NCBI RefSeq assembly: GCF_965225875.1
Contig: NZ_CBDDBS010000001.1
Location: 124,001-188,000 of the forward strand
Direction of reading: 5' to 3'
DNA length: 64,000 nt
Origin: Haliscomenobacter sp965225875
GTDB lineage: Bacteria; Bacteroidota; Bacteroidia; Chitinophagales; Saprospiraceae
Part shown: positions 43,968-52,542 of the stretch, piece after piece
How positions within the stretch are numbered: position 1 is the stretch's first letter
Layout: the number at the start of each line of letters is the position of its first letter
Translations under genes and position numbers: made by a program
The notes under the pieces: generated by a model
Databases searched by the model: none
Told to the model about the DNA's origin: nothing
The model's input: only the letters and a program-made list of their open reading frames with translations

Positions 43968-44972
43968 ATGAAATCCAAAACCATCCACCTCCTTCACCTC
44001 ACCGGCCTCACCTGGGCAGTGCCTTTTGTTCGCCTCTTTACGGGTGATGATGCAAAAGAACAATTGCTCCAAATCTGGAGACTGGTCGGTATGCCCGCTG
44101 CTGCCATCCTTGGATTTTTGCTGTTCTGGCAGTTGGCGGCACAACAAATCAATACCAGTCTGGGCACCCTGCCCGGCCCCTTTCAGGTCAGCCAACAGGC
44201 AGGGGTATTGTGGAAAGAACATTGGGTAGAGCGCCAAAAAGCCACCGAGTTTTACGCCCGCCAAGACGCCCGGATTGCGAGCATCAAGTCTGCAAATCCA
44301 GCTGCAACCACCAAAAGAATGACCTATACAGGTAAGCCTACCTACCTGGATCAAATTTTGACCAGCCTCAAAACCGTATTTGTAGGTTTCCTTTTTGCTT
44401 CCTTTTTAGCCCTGCCCATCGGGGTGATTTGTGGGGCAAACAAAAACATCATGACGGCCCTCAACCCGATTATTCAGGTGTTGAAGCCCGTTTCTCCACT
44501 CGCCTGGTTGCCCATCGTTACGATGATCGTGAGTGCCGTGTACGCAGGCAACAATGGTGTGCTATCAAAGTCCTTCATTATATCCGCTGTTACCGTTGCA
44601 ATGTGTTCACTGTGGGCTACGCTGATCAACACAGCGGTCGGTGTAGCCTCGGTGAACAAAGATTACCTCAACGTGGCCCAAGTACTACAGTTGTCGCCTA
44701 GCAAGCGCATCTTTAAAGTGGTGTTGCCCGCGACCTTACCGATGATTTTCACAGGATTGCGCATCACGCTCGGGGTGGGCTGGATGGTTTTGATTGCCGC
44801 AGAAATGATGGCCCAAAACCCCGGCTTGGGCAAATTCATCTGGGACGAATTCCAAAACGGTTCAAGCGACTCTATCGCCCGCATCATGGTCGCCGTTTTG
44901 ACCATCGGCCTTATTGGTTACGCCCTGGATCGTTTGATGGTTTCTTTGCAAAAATTGGTCTCCTTTGAATAA
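43968..44972 (+). CDS. nrtB: Nitrate ABC transporter permease
   Basis: 334 residues, six or more membrane helices. BPD-type permease: KSFIISAVTVAMCSLWATLINTAVGV and the EAA-like loop LQLSPSKRIFKVVLPATLPMIFTGLRITLGVGW are conserved in NrtB/SsuC-type nitrate, sulfonate and taurine permeases. It is the membrane part of the importer with the preceding lipoprotein and two ATPases. The N-terminus carries a ~130-residue extension compared with typical NrtB, seen as a hydrophobic helix at about 40-62 and a polar stretch. Confidence 0.92.
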   Translation: MKSKTIHLLHLTGLTWAVPFVRLFTGDDAKEQLLQIWRLVGMPAAAILGFLLFWQLAAQQINTSLGTLPGPFQVSQQAGVLWKEHWVERQKATEFYARQDARIASIKSANPAATTKRMTYTGKPTYLDQILTSLKTVFVGFLFASFLALPIGVICGANKNIMTALNPIIQVLKPVSPLAWLPIVTMIVSAVYAGNNGVLSKSFIISAVTVAMCSLWATLINTAVGVASVNKDYLNVAQVLQLSPSKRIFKVVLPATLPMIFTGLRITLGVGWMVLIAAEMMAQNPGLGKFIWDEFQNGSSDSIARIMVAVLTIGLIGYALDRLMVSLQKLVSFE

Positions 44973-45022
44973 TCAGTGGATCGTAATCATCATTCATCGT
45001 TCATCACTCATCATTAAAAAAG

Positions 45023-45883
45023 ATGTTGCAACTCAAAAACATCCATAAATACTACGGTGAAGGCCGCCAACGCAGCGAGGTGTTGCACAACATCAACCTC
45101 GACTTGAACGAGGGTGAGTTTGTCGCCATCGTTGGGTACTCCGGCAGTGGCAAAACCACTCTGGTGAAACTCCTGGCGGGTTTGATTACACCGGATCAAG
45201 GAGAAGTGTTGTACAAGGGCCAACGGATCAATGGCCCTAGCCATGAGCGGGGAATGGTGTTCCAAAACTACTCCCTCCTACCCTGGCTGAGTGTATTCAA
45301 AAACATCGACCTGGGAGTAGCACAAGTTTTTCCCCAGTGGAATAAAAAACAGCGCGAAGAACATGTGCTGCGCTATATTGATATGGTAAATTTGAGCCAC
45401 GCCACCCACAAACTGCCCGCCGAACTTTCCGGGGGTATGCGCCAAAGGGTGGCCGTAGCCCGCGCACTCGCTATGGAACCCGAAGTCCTCCTCATGGATG
45501 AGCCCCTCAGCGCCCTGGATGCTTTAACCCGGGCCAAACTCCAGGAAGAAATTCTCAAAATCTGGAACGAAAACCGCCGTACTGCCCTGCTGATCACCAA
45601 CGACGTGGACGAGGGTATCTTGATGGCAGACCGCATCATTCCACTTAATCCAGGTCCACGTGCTACACTTGGACCTGGATTTAAAGTAGACCTGGAACGC
45701 CCCCGCATCAAGACTCAACTTAACCATATGCCAGAATACAAGCGGCTACGCAACGACATCATCGAATACTTATTGGATACTGGTGCAGAGTCGAAGCGGA
45801 ATCAAAAAGTGGAACAGGAAAGGCGATTGCCAGATGTGCAGCCGATTTTGCCAAAGTCGGCGTTTTCGCTGGCATTCCGTTGA
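45023..45883 (+). CDS. nrtC: Nitrate ABC transporter ATP-binding protein 1
   Basis: 286 residues: Walker A GYSGSGKTT, Q-loop, signature LSGGMRQRVAVARALAMEPE, Walker B VLLMDEPLSALDALTR, switch region LLITNDVDEGILMADRII (Asn in place of the usual His: ITND). Typical NrtC/NrtD/SsuB type, but without the substrate-binding domain fused in cyanobacterial NrtC. Translated 50 bases after nrtB; leader contains repeats of TCATCATTCATC. Confidence 0.9.
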   Translation: MLQLKNIHKYYGEGRQRSEVLHNINLDLNEGEFVAIVGYSGSGKTTLVKLLAGLITPDQGEVLYKGQRINGPSHERGMVFQNYSLLPWLSVFKNIDLGVAQVFPQWNKKQREEHVLRYIDMVNLSHATHKLPAELSGGMRQRVAVARALAMEPEVLLMDEPLSALDALTRAKLQEEILKIWNENRRTALLITNDVDEGILMADRIIPLNPGPRATLGPGFKVDLERPRIKTQLNHMPEYKRLRNDIIEYLLDTGAESKRNQKVEQERRLPDVQPILPKSAFSLAFR

Positions 45884-45913
45884 GATTCTCTGGACAACTC
45901 ACCTGAAGTGCTT

Positions 45914-45986
45914 CTTTGGTGCCTTAGGTTTCTTAGGTGGTGAAGAATACATTTTTTCACCACCTAAGAAACCCAAGACACCAAAG
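45914..45986. repeat. Inverted repeat CTTTGGTGCCTTAGGTTTCTT
   Basis: Arms of 31 bases with few mismatches, CTTTGGTGCCTTAGGTT... and ...ACCCAAGACACCAAAG, 11-base loop, between the two ATPase genes and 31 bases after the first stop. The words CTTAGGT and TTCTTAGG recur inside the arm. Confidence 0.82.
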
Positions 45987-46043
45987 TAACACCTCAGGAA
46001 TTATGCGCCAAAAGCGATTCAGCTCTTCAAAAAGCAATCAATC

Positions 46044-46865
46044 ATGAGTACAACTCTTCTCCAAGCAGAACATAAAATCGCTGAAAGCGAACTGAGTCCA
46101 GTCGTCCTCGAATGCCGCGACCTGACCAAGGCCTACCCCATGCCCAAAGGTCAATCCTACGTCGTACTGGAAAACCTGCAATTGAGCATCACCCAGGGCG
46201 AATTCATTTCCATCATTGGCCATTCTGGTTGTGGAAAATCCACCCTACTAAGCATGATTGCGGGTTTAAACCCCATCTCTGGAGGAAACATCCTACTTAA
46301 TGGTAGCCCCATCAAAGGGCCAGGGCCAGATCGGGGCGTCATTTTCCAATCGCCCAGTCTCCTACCCTGGATGAGCGCCTTGGAAAATGTATTACTCGGT
46401 GTCAATCAGGTTTTTTCACACGAGTCCAAATCCACCCGGCACGACATCGCCGCTTACTACCTCAGTCGGGTAGGATTGGGGAACGCACTGGACAAAAAAG
46501 CGAAAGACCTGTCGCAGGGTATGCAACAAAGGGTGGGGATCGCCCGTGCTTTTGCCATCAAACCTGCGATTCTTTTGCTGGATGAACCATTTGGCATGTT
46601 GGATTCCCTCACCCGCGCTGAGTTGCAAGACATTTTGCTGGAGGTTTGGAATCGGGAAAAAATCACTGCGGTGATGATCACCCACGACGTGGATGAAGCC
46701 ATCTTTTTATCCGATCGCGTGATCATGATGACCAGTGGCCCACGCGCCCAAATTGGCGACGTACTCAACATCCACCTGGAACGCCCTCGTGAGCGCAAAG
46801 CCGTCCTTGAACACCCCGATTTTTACGACTACCGGGGGCATTTGATTTCATTTTTGGAGGGTTAA
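46044..46865 (+). CDS. nrtD: Nitrate ABC transporter ATP-binding protein 2
   Basis: 273 residues: Walker A GHSGCGKST, signature LSQGMQQRVGIARAFAIKP, Walker B ILLLDEPFGMLDSLTR, switch His in MITHDVDEAIFLSDRVIMM. NrtD-like partner of the first ATPase. The two make a heterodimer in the NrtABCD-type nitrate importer. 160 bases follow the first ATPase gene, part of them an inverted repeat. Confidence 0.9.
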   Translation: MSTTLLQAEHKIAESELSPVVLECRDLTKAYPMPKGQSYVVLENLQLSITQGEFISIIGHSGCGKSTLLSMIAGLNPISGGNILLNGSPIKGPGPDRGVIFQSPSLLPWMSALENVLLGVNQVFSHESKSTRHDIAAYYLSRVGLGNALDKKAKDLSQGMQQRVGIARAFAIKPAILLLDEPFGMLDSLTRAELQDILLEVWNREKITAVMITHDVDEAIFLSDRVIMMTSGPRAQIGDVLNIHLERPRERKAVLEHPDFYDYRGHLISFLEG

Positions 46866-46939
46866 ATGGCGATTGGAGATCAAAAAATCTCGAAATTTTG
46901 CATTACCTCTTTGATTTCTATTGCTAACCTTTACAAACG

Positions 46940-48976
46940 ATGAAGCAGCAAGCATACAAATCTACCTGTTCGTATTGCGGCGTGGGTTGTGGGATTGTGG
47001 TCAAAAAAGACACCCGTGGCCGCTTGAAGGTGGAGGGAGATCCCGATCACCCCGTCAACCGTGGCATGTTGTGCTCGAAGGGGATGAACTTGCACTACGT
47101 CGTTCAGGATCAATCCGATCGTTTGTTGTACCCGGAAATGCGCTGGAGCCGCAACCATCCGCTGGAACGGGTCAACTGGGATACCGCCATGGATCGCGCC
47201 GCTGCGGTTTTCAAATCCATCATTCAAAAACACGGCCCGGATAGCGTCGCTTTTTACGTATCCGGCCAGTGCCTCACCGAAGAATATTACCTTGTCAATA
47301 AGCTGGTCAAAGGATTTATCGGCACCAATAACCTGGATACCAATTCACGGCTCTGCATGAGTTCAGCCGTGGCTGCCTACACCAAAACCTTTGGAGAAGA
47401 CTCAGTACCCGTGGCATATGCGGATATAGAGCTGGCCGATTGTTTCATGATTGCCGGTGCCAATCCGGCCTGGTGTCACCCTATCTTGTTTCGCCGCCTG
47501 GAACAACACAAAGAACAAAACCCGCAGGTCAAAATAATTGTGGTTGATCCCCGCAAAACCCAGTCCTGTTCCATCGCCGACTTACACTTGCAAATCAAAC
47601 CGGGTACCGATGTGGTTTTGTACAATGCCATTGGCCGCCGTTTGATCGAAATCAACAAAGCCGATCAATTTTTCGTCAATCAACATACCGAAGGGTTTGC
47701 CCATTACCGCCGTATGGTGATGGACACACCCTTGCGCAAAGCTGCCGAAATCTGCGGCATCGAGCTGGAAGACATCAAAAAAGCCGCCAAATACATCGGC
47801 GATGCCAAAGCTTACATCAGCATGTGGACGATGGGGCTAAACCAAAGTGTAATTGGTGTGGATAAAAATACCGCGCTGATCAACCTCAACCTCCTCACCG
47901 GGCAGGTTGGACGACCAGGTGCTGGTCCTTTTTCACTAACTGGACAACCCAATGCCATGGGTGGCCGGGAAGTCGGAGGCCTGGCGACCATGCTGGCAGC
48001 ACACCGTTCCCTGCAAGACCCCGCTCAGCGCCAGGAAGTAGCCGATTTTTGGGGTGTACCTGGCATTTCAGAAAAACCTGGGCGTACTGCTACTGAGATA
48101 TTTAAGGGCTTAGGGGACGGAAGCATCAAAGCAGTTTGGATCATGTGCACCAATCCCATGGTGAGTTTACCCAATCTGAATGAAGTAGAAAAAGGCTTGA
48201 AAAATGCCCGCTTTGTAGTCGTGCAGGACATTTCCCGGCGTGCTGACACCCTGGCTTACGCCGATTTGGTTTTGCCCGCTGCTGCCTGGTTGGAAAAGGA
48301 AGGAACCATGACCAACTCGGAGCGCCGCATCAGCTTTTTGCCCAAAGCCATTGACCCACCGGGTGAAGCTTTACCCGATGTAGAAATTCTCTTGCGTTTT
48401 GCCCGCAAAATGGGTTTCCATGGTTTTGATTACCGCCAAATCAGTGAAGTGTATGACGAGCACTGTCGCCTGACCAAAAATACCAATCTGGACATTTCCG
48501 GCCTCAGCCACGAGCGCCTGCAAAGGGAAGGGACTTTCCAATGGCCCGTGCCTGCCAGTGATCATCCGGGCACCAGTCGTTTGTTCAGTGATTTTCGTTT
48601 TTTCACCAAAAACAACAAAGCGAAATTCAATCTGCCGCAGCAGATGTACAATACGAGTGAAAAACCCAGCGCGGAATTTCCACTCATCCTAACCACTGGC
48701 CGCGTCCGTGATCAGTGGCATACCATGACCAAAACCGGGAAAGTCAACCGCCTGCTGACCCACATCAATGCGCCTTTTTTGGAGATACATCCACTGGATG
48801 CTAGTTCCCGGGGTTTAGCTGATGGGGATACAGCGGTGGTAAAAAATGACCGGGGTGAAGTACAGGTGACCGTAAAATGTACGGAGGACATTCGCCCGGG
48901 CGTGGTGTTCCTGCCCATGCACTGGGGTAAAATTCTGGAGAAGCCCGTTGGGGCGTTGCAACAACCTCACCAGTGA
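46940..48976 (+). CDS. nasA: Assimilatory nitrate reductase, molybdopterin catalytic subunit (3' end frameshifted)
   Basis: 678 residues in this frame. 4Fe-4S ligands Cys10, Cys13, Cys17 and Cys45 (CSYCGVGCGIVV, GMLCSKGMN), then the molybdopterin oxidoreductase core and a molydopterin dinucleotide-binding C-terminal domain. No Tat signal: cytoplasmic, reduces nitrate to nitrite. The expected ending after FLPMHWGKILEKPVG is missing: the normal motif NNLTSDLVDPVSKEPDFKF is found in the +1 frame of the next gene, so the last ~25 residues come from there. Dropping one G of the GGGG run at 48950-48953 would join the frames. Could be a frameshift mutation, assembly error or programmed shift. Confidence 0.92.
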   Translation: MKQQAYKSTCSYCGVGCGIVVKKDTRGRLKVEGDPDHPVNRGMLCSKGMNLHYVVQDQSDRLLYPEMRWSRNHPLERVNWDTAMDRAAAVFKSIIQKHGPDSVAFYVSGQCLTEEYYLVNKLVKGFIGTNNLDTNSRLCMSSAVAAYTKTFGEDSVPVAYADIELADCFMIAGANPAWCHPILFRRLEQHKEQNPQVKIIVVDPRKTQSCSIADLHLQIKPGTDVVLYNAIGRRLIEINKADQFFVNQHTEGFAHYRRMVMDTPLRKAAEICGIELEDIKKAAKYIGDAKAYISMWTMGLNQSVIGVDKNTALINLNLLTGQVGRPGAGPFSLTGQPNAMGGREVGGLATMLAAHRSLQDPAQRQEVADFWGVPGISEKPGRTATEIFKGLGDGSIKAVWIMCTNPMVSLPNLNEVEKGLKNARFVVVQDISRRADTLAYADLVLPAAAWLEKEGTMTNSERRISFLPKAIDPPGEALPDVEILLRFARKMGFHGFDYRQISEVYDEHCRLTKNTNLDISGLSHERLQREGTFQWPVPASDHPGTSRLFSDFRFFTKNNKAKFNLPQQMYNTSEKPSAEFPLILTTGRVRDQWHTMTKTGKVNRLLTHINAPFLEIHPLDASSRGLADGDTAVVKNDRGEVQVTVKCTEDIRPGVVFLPMHWGKILEKPVGALQQPHQ

Positions 48977-50558
48977 TTTGGTAGATCCGGTTTCCAAGGA
49001 GCCCGATTTTAAGTTTTCTACGGTGCAGGTCAGTCAATTTGTGAAACCCTTTCAAAAAATACTAGTCGTTGGAGCTGGGGCGGCCGCTTATCGTTTTATT
49101 CAAAGTTACCGCGAAAAAAACCACAAGGATGAAATCCACGTCTTTTCGCGGGAACCACATGCCTTTTACAATCGGGTCTTGCTGCCCGAATATGTGAGTG
49201 AACACCTGGAATGGGAGCAACTGCTCAAAATGCGCGATGGTGAGATTGAAAAATTAGGCATTCGACTGCACCTGGGCATAGGCGTAGAAAAAATTGATCC
49301 GTTGCTCAAAACCATTACCGATTCAAATGGACAAATTCATGGCTACGATGCCCTGATTATGGCTACAGGTAGTCGGCCCATTGTGCCTCGGGAAGTGCCG
49401 CTCAGTTTACCGGGCGTATTCACCATGCGTTCGCGTCAGGACGCCGATAAGCTCAAAGATTACCTCGAAGAAAGTGGCTTGCCTCGGGAAGATCAACACG
49501 TAGCCATCGTCGGTGGTGGCCTGTTGGGTCTGGAATTGGCTGCTGCGCTGCGCAACATTAATGTAAAAATCACCCTTATTCAACGGGCCGCTCGCCTCAT
49601 GGAACGCCAGTTGGATACCATCGGTAGCCGACTTTTGGCCGAAGACGTGATGGAGCGCGATATTCAGATTTATTTTGACAATGAGGTGCATACCATCACT
49701 TCCGACACTTCGACTCCGCTCAGTGACCGGTCGCCGAGCGTAGCCGAGGCGTCGGCGGGTGTGATTGTCAACCTCAAAAGCGGCCGTACCATTCAATGTA
49801 CCGCCATCGTCTACGCCATTGGTACCATTCCCAATATCGATTTGGCTAAAAATGCCGGGATCCGTTGCGGAAAGGGAGTTGTGGTCAATGATTACCTGCA
49901 AACCAGTGATCCGCACATTTTTGCCATGGGCGAAATTGCCGAATTTAAGGGTGAATTGTATGGCATCACCGCTGCAGCCGAACAGCAAGCCGATGTACTG
50001 GCCAACTACCTCAACGGCAACCTCAGCAGCCGCTACAATGGCTCGGTGCTGATGAACATCCTCAAGTTCGAAGACCTGCATTTGTGCAGCGTGGGGGACA
50101 TCTATTGCCCGGAGGATGACTGGGATTATGAGCAAATTGTATTTACGGACCTGAGTCGACGCTACTACAAAAAATGTGTGGTCTATAAAGATCGCCTGGT
50201 TGGGGCCATTTTGATTGGTGACAAAGCTGAGTTTGCCGAATTCAAAACTTTGATTGAGGACAAAATTGAATTGTCTGAAAAACGGCAGGAGTTGTTGCGG
50301 GGTAAAAATCAAGGGACTCCAGTGCAAGGAAAACTGGTTTGTTCCTGCAATCAGGTGGGTGAAGGCAATTTAAGTGCCGCCATCCAAAGCGGGTGCAAGG
50401 ATTTTAAATCCTTATGCAAATCCACTGGCGCAGGAATGGGTTGTGGCAGTTGCAAACCCGAGGTAAAAGCATTATTGGATCAAGTTTTAAACCAAACGTC
50501 TCATGCGACAGAACCTACAGCGCATTCTGGTAAAAGGGGGAGTGCTCTCGCCCAGTGA
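48948..50558 (+). CDS. FAD-dependent NAD(P)H oxidoreductase with BFD [2Fe-2S] domain; first part is NasA's end
   Basis: 536 residues in this frame, beginning at a TTG inside the end of nasA. Residues 5-30 (NNLTSDLVDPVSKEPDFKF) are the missing C-terminus of nitrate reductase; the reductase proper starts at about 37 with KILVVGAGAAAYRFI (FAD) and GGGLLGLELAAAL (NAD). The last ~60 residues are a BFD-like domain with Cys465, Cys467, Cys499 and Cys502 (CSC...CGSC). It resembles the reductase part of NirB and NasC-type electron donors, so it probably feeds NasA from NAD(P)H. Residues ~252-271 derive from a repeat insertion. Its own start is doubtful; likely the second half of one fused enzyme. Confidence 0.88.
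   Translation: MGRCNNLTSDLVDPVSKEPDFKFSTVQVSQFVKPFQKILVVGAGAAAYRFIQSYREKNHKDEIHVFSREPHAFYNRVLLPEYVSEHLEWEQLLKMRDGEIEKLGIRLHLGIGVEKIDPLLKTITDSNGQIHGYDALIMATGSRPIVPREVPLSLPGVFTMRSRQDADKLKDYLEESGLPREDQHVAIVGGGLLGLELAAALRNINVKITLIQRAARLMERQLDTIGSRLLAEDVMERDIQIYFDNEVHTITSDTSTPLSDRSPSVAEASAGVIVNLKSGRTIQCTAIVYAIGTIPNIDLAKNAGIRCGKGVVVNDYLQTSDPHIFAMGEIAEFKGELYGITAAAEQQADVLANYLNGNLSSRYNGSVLMNILKFEDLHLCSVGDIYCPEDDWDYEQIVFTDLSRRYYKKCVVYKDRLVGAILIGDKAEFAEFKTLIEDKIELSEKRQELLRGKNQGTPVQGKLVCSCNQVGEGNLSAAIQSGCKDFKSLCKSTGAGMGCGSCKPEVKALLDQVLNQTSHATEPTAHSGKRGSALAQ
49701..49757 (+). repeat. Dispersed repeat inserted in frame in the reductase gene
   Basis: TCCGACACTTCGACTCCGCT followed by CAGTGACCGGTCGCCGAGCG and TAGCCGAGGCGTCGG forms a GC-rich imperfect hairpin and shares its core (TTCGACTCCGCTCAGTGACC) with the loop of the palindrome at 43895-43915 (TTCGGCTTCGCTCAGCGACC). 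It encodes SDTSTPLSDRSPSVAEASAG in frame, an unusual Ser/Pro-rich insert between the two strands HTIT and VIVNLKSG. Confidence 0.72.
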
Positions 50559-51948
50559 GCTGAAACAAATCGTGGAGCTGGCTGAATTGGCCGGGCTGGA
50601 CGCACTGATGTTTGGCTCGCGGCAGGATATTTTGTTGCCTACCGATCAGGATTTGAGCAGCATTGCTCAGGATTTTCCGCAGTTAAGCATTGAAAATCTA
50701 TCAGCCAATGTGCACCAAAACATCCTATGCTCCTACGTCTCAGCGGATATTTTTCCGGGTACGGCATGGTTGAGCAGTGCAATGTACCTCTACGTGCTGG
50801 AACAGTTTGCGGAACCCCAAAAACTGGAGATCAACATCACTGATCCCAAACAACGTTTGGTACCTTTATTCACCGGACACCTCAATTTCATTGCTTCCAA
50901 CATTGAAGATTACTGGCATTTTTACGTGCGTTTACCCCATTGGACCAAACCGGAAGCCTTTCCAGTGCTGATTTACTCCTGGGACATGGCACGGATTGCC
51001 AAGGCCATTGAAAACTTAGAGGAAAATATTGCCGACATACCCAGCTTGTTCAACTACCTCAACCGGACTTTGGAAACCAATAGCCGGGTGCCCCAAGAGC
51101 CATTACAATTACCCACCTATAGTTTCCCATATTACGAGGGAATGAATCGTTTTAATGTGGATCAATACTGGCTGGGCTTGTATTGGCGCAACAATCGCTA
51201 CGATTTGAATTTCCTCAAAGCCATGTGTGACTTGTGTTTTGAGTGCAAAATTGGCAAAATTTGCATCACCCCCTGGAAGTCCTTCATCGTCAAGGGTATT
51301 CACCAGCGGTACGAAATGGTCTGGCAAAAATTGCTGGGGCGTTTTGGGATCAACGAGCGCCATTCTTCCCTCGAAATGAACTGGCACATTCCCGCCAGCG
51401 ACGACGAGGCCATGGACCTCAAACGTTTCATCGTGCGCAATTTTGACCAAAATGACATCAGTACATATGGTCTAACCTTTGGAATTACCAGCACTTACAG
51501 CATCAATTTTACCTCAATCCTCATCCAGCGCAATCCACAGCCAAGGGTTGTACAGCATTTTCAGGTGCGTCCTACCTACAATGTACTCCATGCCAAAAAC
51601 TTCGATCCCAATACCCTGGAGTACCTGACTTATGCGCAGGATGTGGATAAAATTGAATTGCCGGGTTTACTCATGGAATTGAGCCGCTTGTATTTTGATG
51701 GCTTGGGTGCTGTGGCTAAGGAGAACAAACCTTTGGTTGTGCCTAAGCCCGTATTGGCCGCGCATTCAGTATCCGACAATGAAGCCTACCGCTGTCCCAA
51801 TTGTTTGTCGGTGTACGATGGTCGTTATGGTGATGCTTTGCGGGGAATCCCGGCAGGAGTAGCTTTTGCCGAGTTGCCGGAGGATTATGTTTGTGGGGTT
51901 TGTGAAACGGAAAAAAGTGCTTTCATAGGTGTAAGAGTAGAGCAATAA
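50503..51948 (+). CDS. Nitrite/sulfite-reductase-like protein with C-terminal rubredoxin domain
   Basis: 481 residues, cytoplasmic. N-terminal ~400 residues look like two ferredoxin-like half domains of nitrite/sulfite reductase: VKGGVLSPSELKQIVELAELAG and GKICITPWKSFIVKGI align with that family's conserved turns. The usual sirohaem ligands (CxG... and GCxxxC) are not seen; instead there is CDLCFECKIGKIC (Cys242, 245, 248, 254), a possible iron-sulfur site. The C-terminus is a full rubredoxin: CPNC (431/434) and CGVC (464/467) around IPAGVAFAELPEDYV. Overlaps the reductase gene by 56 bases; likely an electron-transfer component of nitrate assimilation. Confidence 0.85.
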   Translation: MRQNLQRILVKGGVLSPSELKQIVELAELAGLDALMFGSRQDILLPTDQDLSSIAQDFPQLSIENLSANVHQNILCSYVSADIFPGTAWLSSAMYLYVLEQFAEPQKLEINITDPKQRLVPLFTGHLNFIASNIEDYWHFYVRLPHWTKPEAFPVLIYSWDMARIAKAIENLEENIADIPSLFNYLNRTLETNSRVPQEPLQLPTYSFPYYEGMNRFNVDQYWLGLYWRNNRYDLNFLKAMCDLCFECKIGKICITPWKSFIVKGIHQRYEMVWQKLLGRFGINERHSSLEMNWHIPASDDEAMDLKRFIVRNFDQNDISTYGLTFGITSTYSINFTSILIQRNPQPRVVQHFQVRPTYNVLHAKNFDPNTLEYLTYAQDVDKIELPGLLMELSRLYFDGLGAVAKENKPLVVPKPVLAAHSVSDNEAYRCPNCLSVYDGRYGDALRGIPAGVAFAELPEDYVCGVCETEKSAFIGVRVEQ

Positions 51949-51964
51949 ACCAACCTTAATTTTC

Positions 51965-52414
51965 TTATACCTTCAAGAGCCGCTCCTTCAACCCCGGATT
52001 TTCCTCAAAAAAAGAATAAAATCGACTCGGGCTAGGGATAAATGTAATGCTCTTGCCAAAACTCCCTTTGCCTTTTAAATGTAGGGTGCCCACCGAAAAA
52101 AGCACCAGAGAAGTAGTGGTAATGCCATCTACCTCACTGAAAGGGTAGCGCACATTTTTGAAATAATTGGTCACGTATACCCCTTCCTGACCTACCTCTA
52201 TCCTTTTGAGGCGCATCAAGGTGAACGCCAGAAACAGAGTTCCAGTGGCGAATACAAACAACATCACTGCCTTCACTGCAAACGAAGAGGTATTGCCAAT
52301 CCCTGCAAATTTGCTCATCAGAATGGCCACCGTTATACCACCCATCATTACAATCCAAAAAATGGGCAGTACAATTTTGTACATCAGGGTAAGGTTACTC
52401 GAAATCCGTTCCAT
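51965..52414 (-). CDS. Hypothetical two-helix membrane protein with PH-like domain
   Basis: 149 residues; two helices at about 10-34 and 44-64, then a beta-rich segment (RIEVGQEGVYVTNYFKNVRYPFSEVDGI) resembling bacterial PH domains. No partner seen. The leader is the inverted repeat at 52426-52542, whose last arm word ends 12 bases before the ATG. Confidence 0.7.
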   Translation of the reverse strand: MERISSNLTLMYKIVLPIFWIVMMGGITVAILMSKFAGIGNTSSFAVKAVMLFVFATGTLFLAFTLMRLKRIEVGQEGVYVTNYFKNVRYPFSEVDGITTTSLVLFSVGTLHLKGKGSFGKSITFIPSPSRFYSFFEENPGLKERLLKV

Positions 52415-52425
52415 CCGATTGAAAA

Positions 52426-52542
52426 TTGAGGAGTTGAGGAGTTGAGGAGTTGAGGAGTTGAGGCTACCGCAGCGGCTTGTACAAGGATATTGCCCAAGTC
52501 ACTGCGGTAGCCTCAACTCCTCAACCTCTCAACTTCTCAACT
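52426..52542. repeat. Palindrome with (TTGAGGAG)-word arms next to the tatC stop
   Basis: Left arm has nearly five tandem copies of the eight-base word TTGAGGAG (52426-52463) then GCTACCGCAG; right arm CTGCGGTAGCCTCAACTCC... (52502-52542) reaches the TAG stop codon of tatC. The central stem GGCTACCGC/GCGGTAGCC recurs in the repeat at 62784-62892, so the two are of one subfamily. Confidence 0.9.

Noticed and set aside
52426..52463. Five tandem TTGAGGAG copies as a possible CRISPR or microsatellite
   Set aside because: Repeat unit is 8 bases without unique spacers and is paired with an inverse arm; it is a palindrome, not CRISPR.
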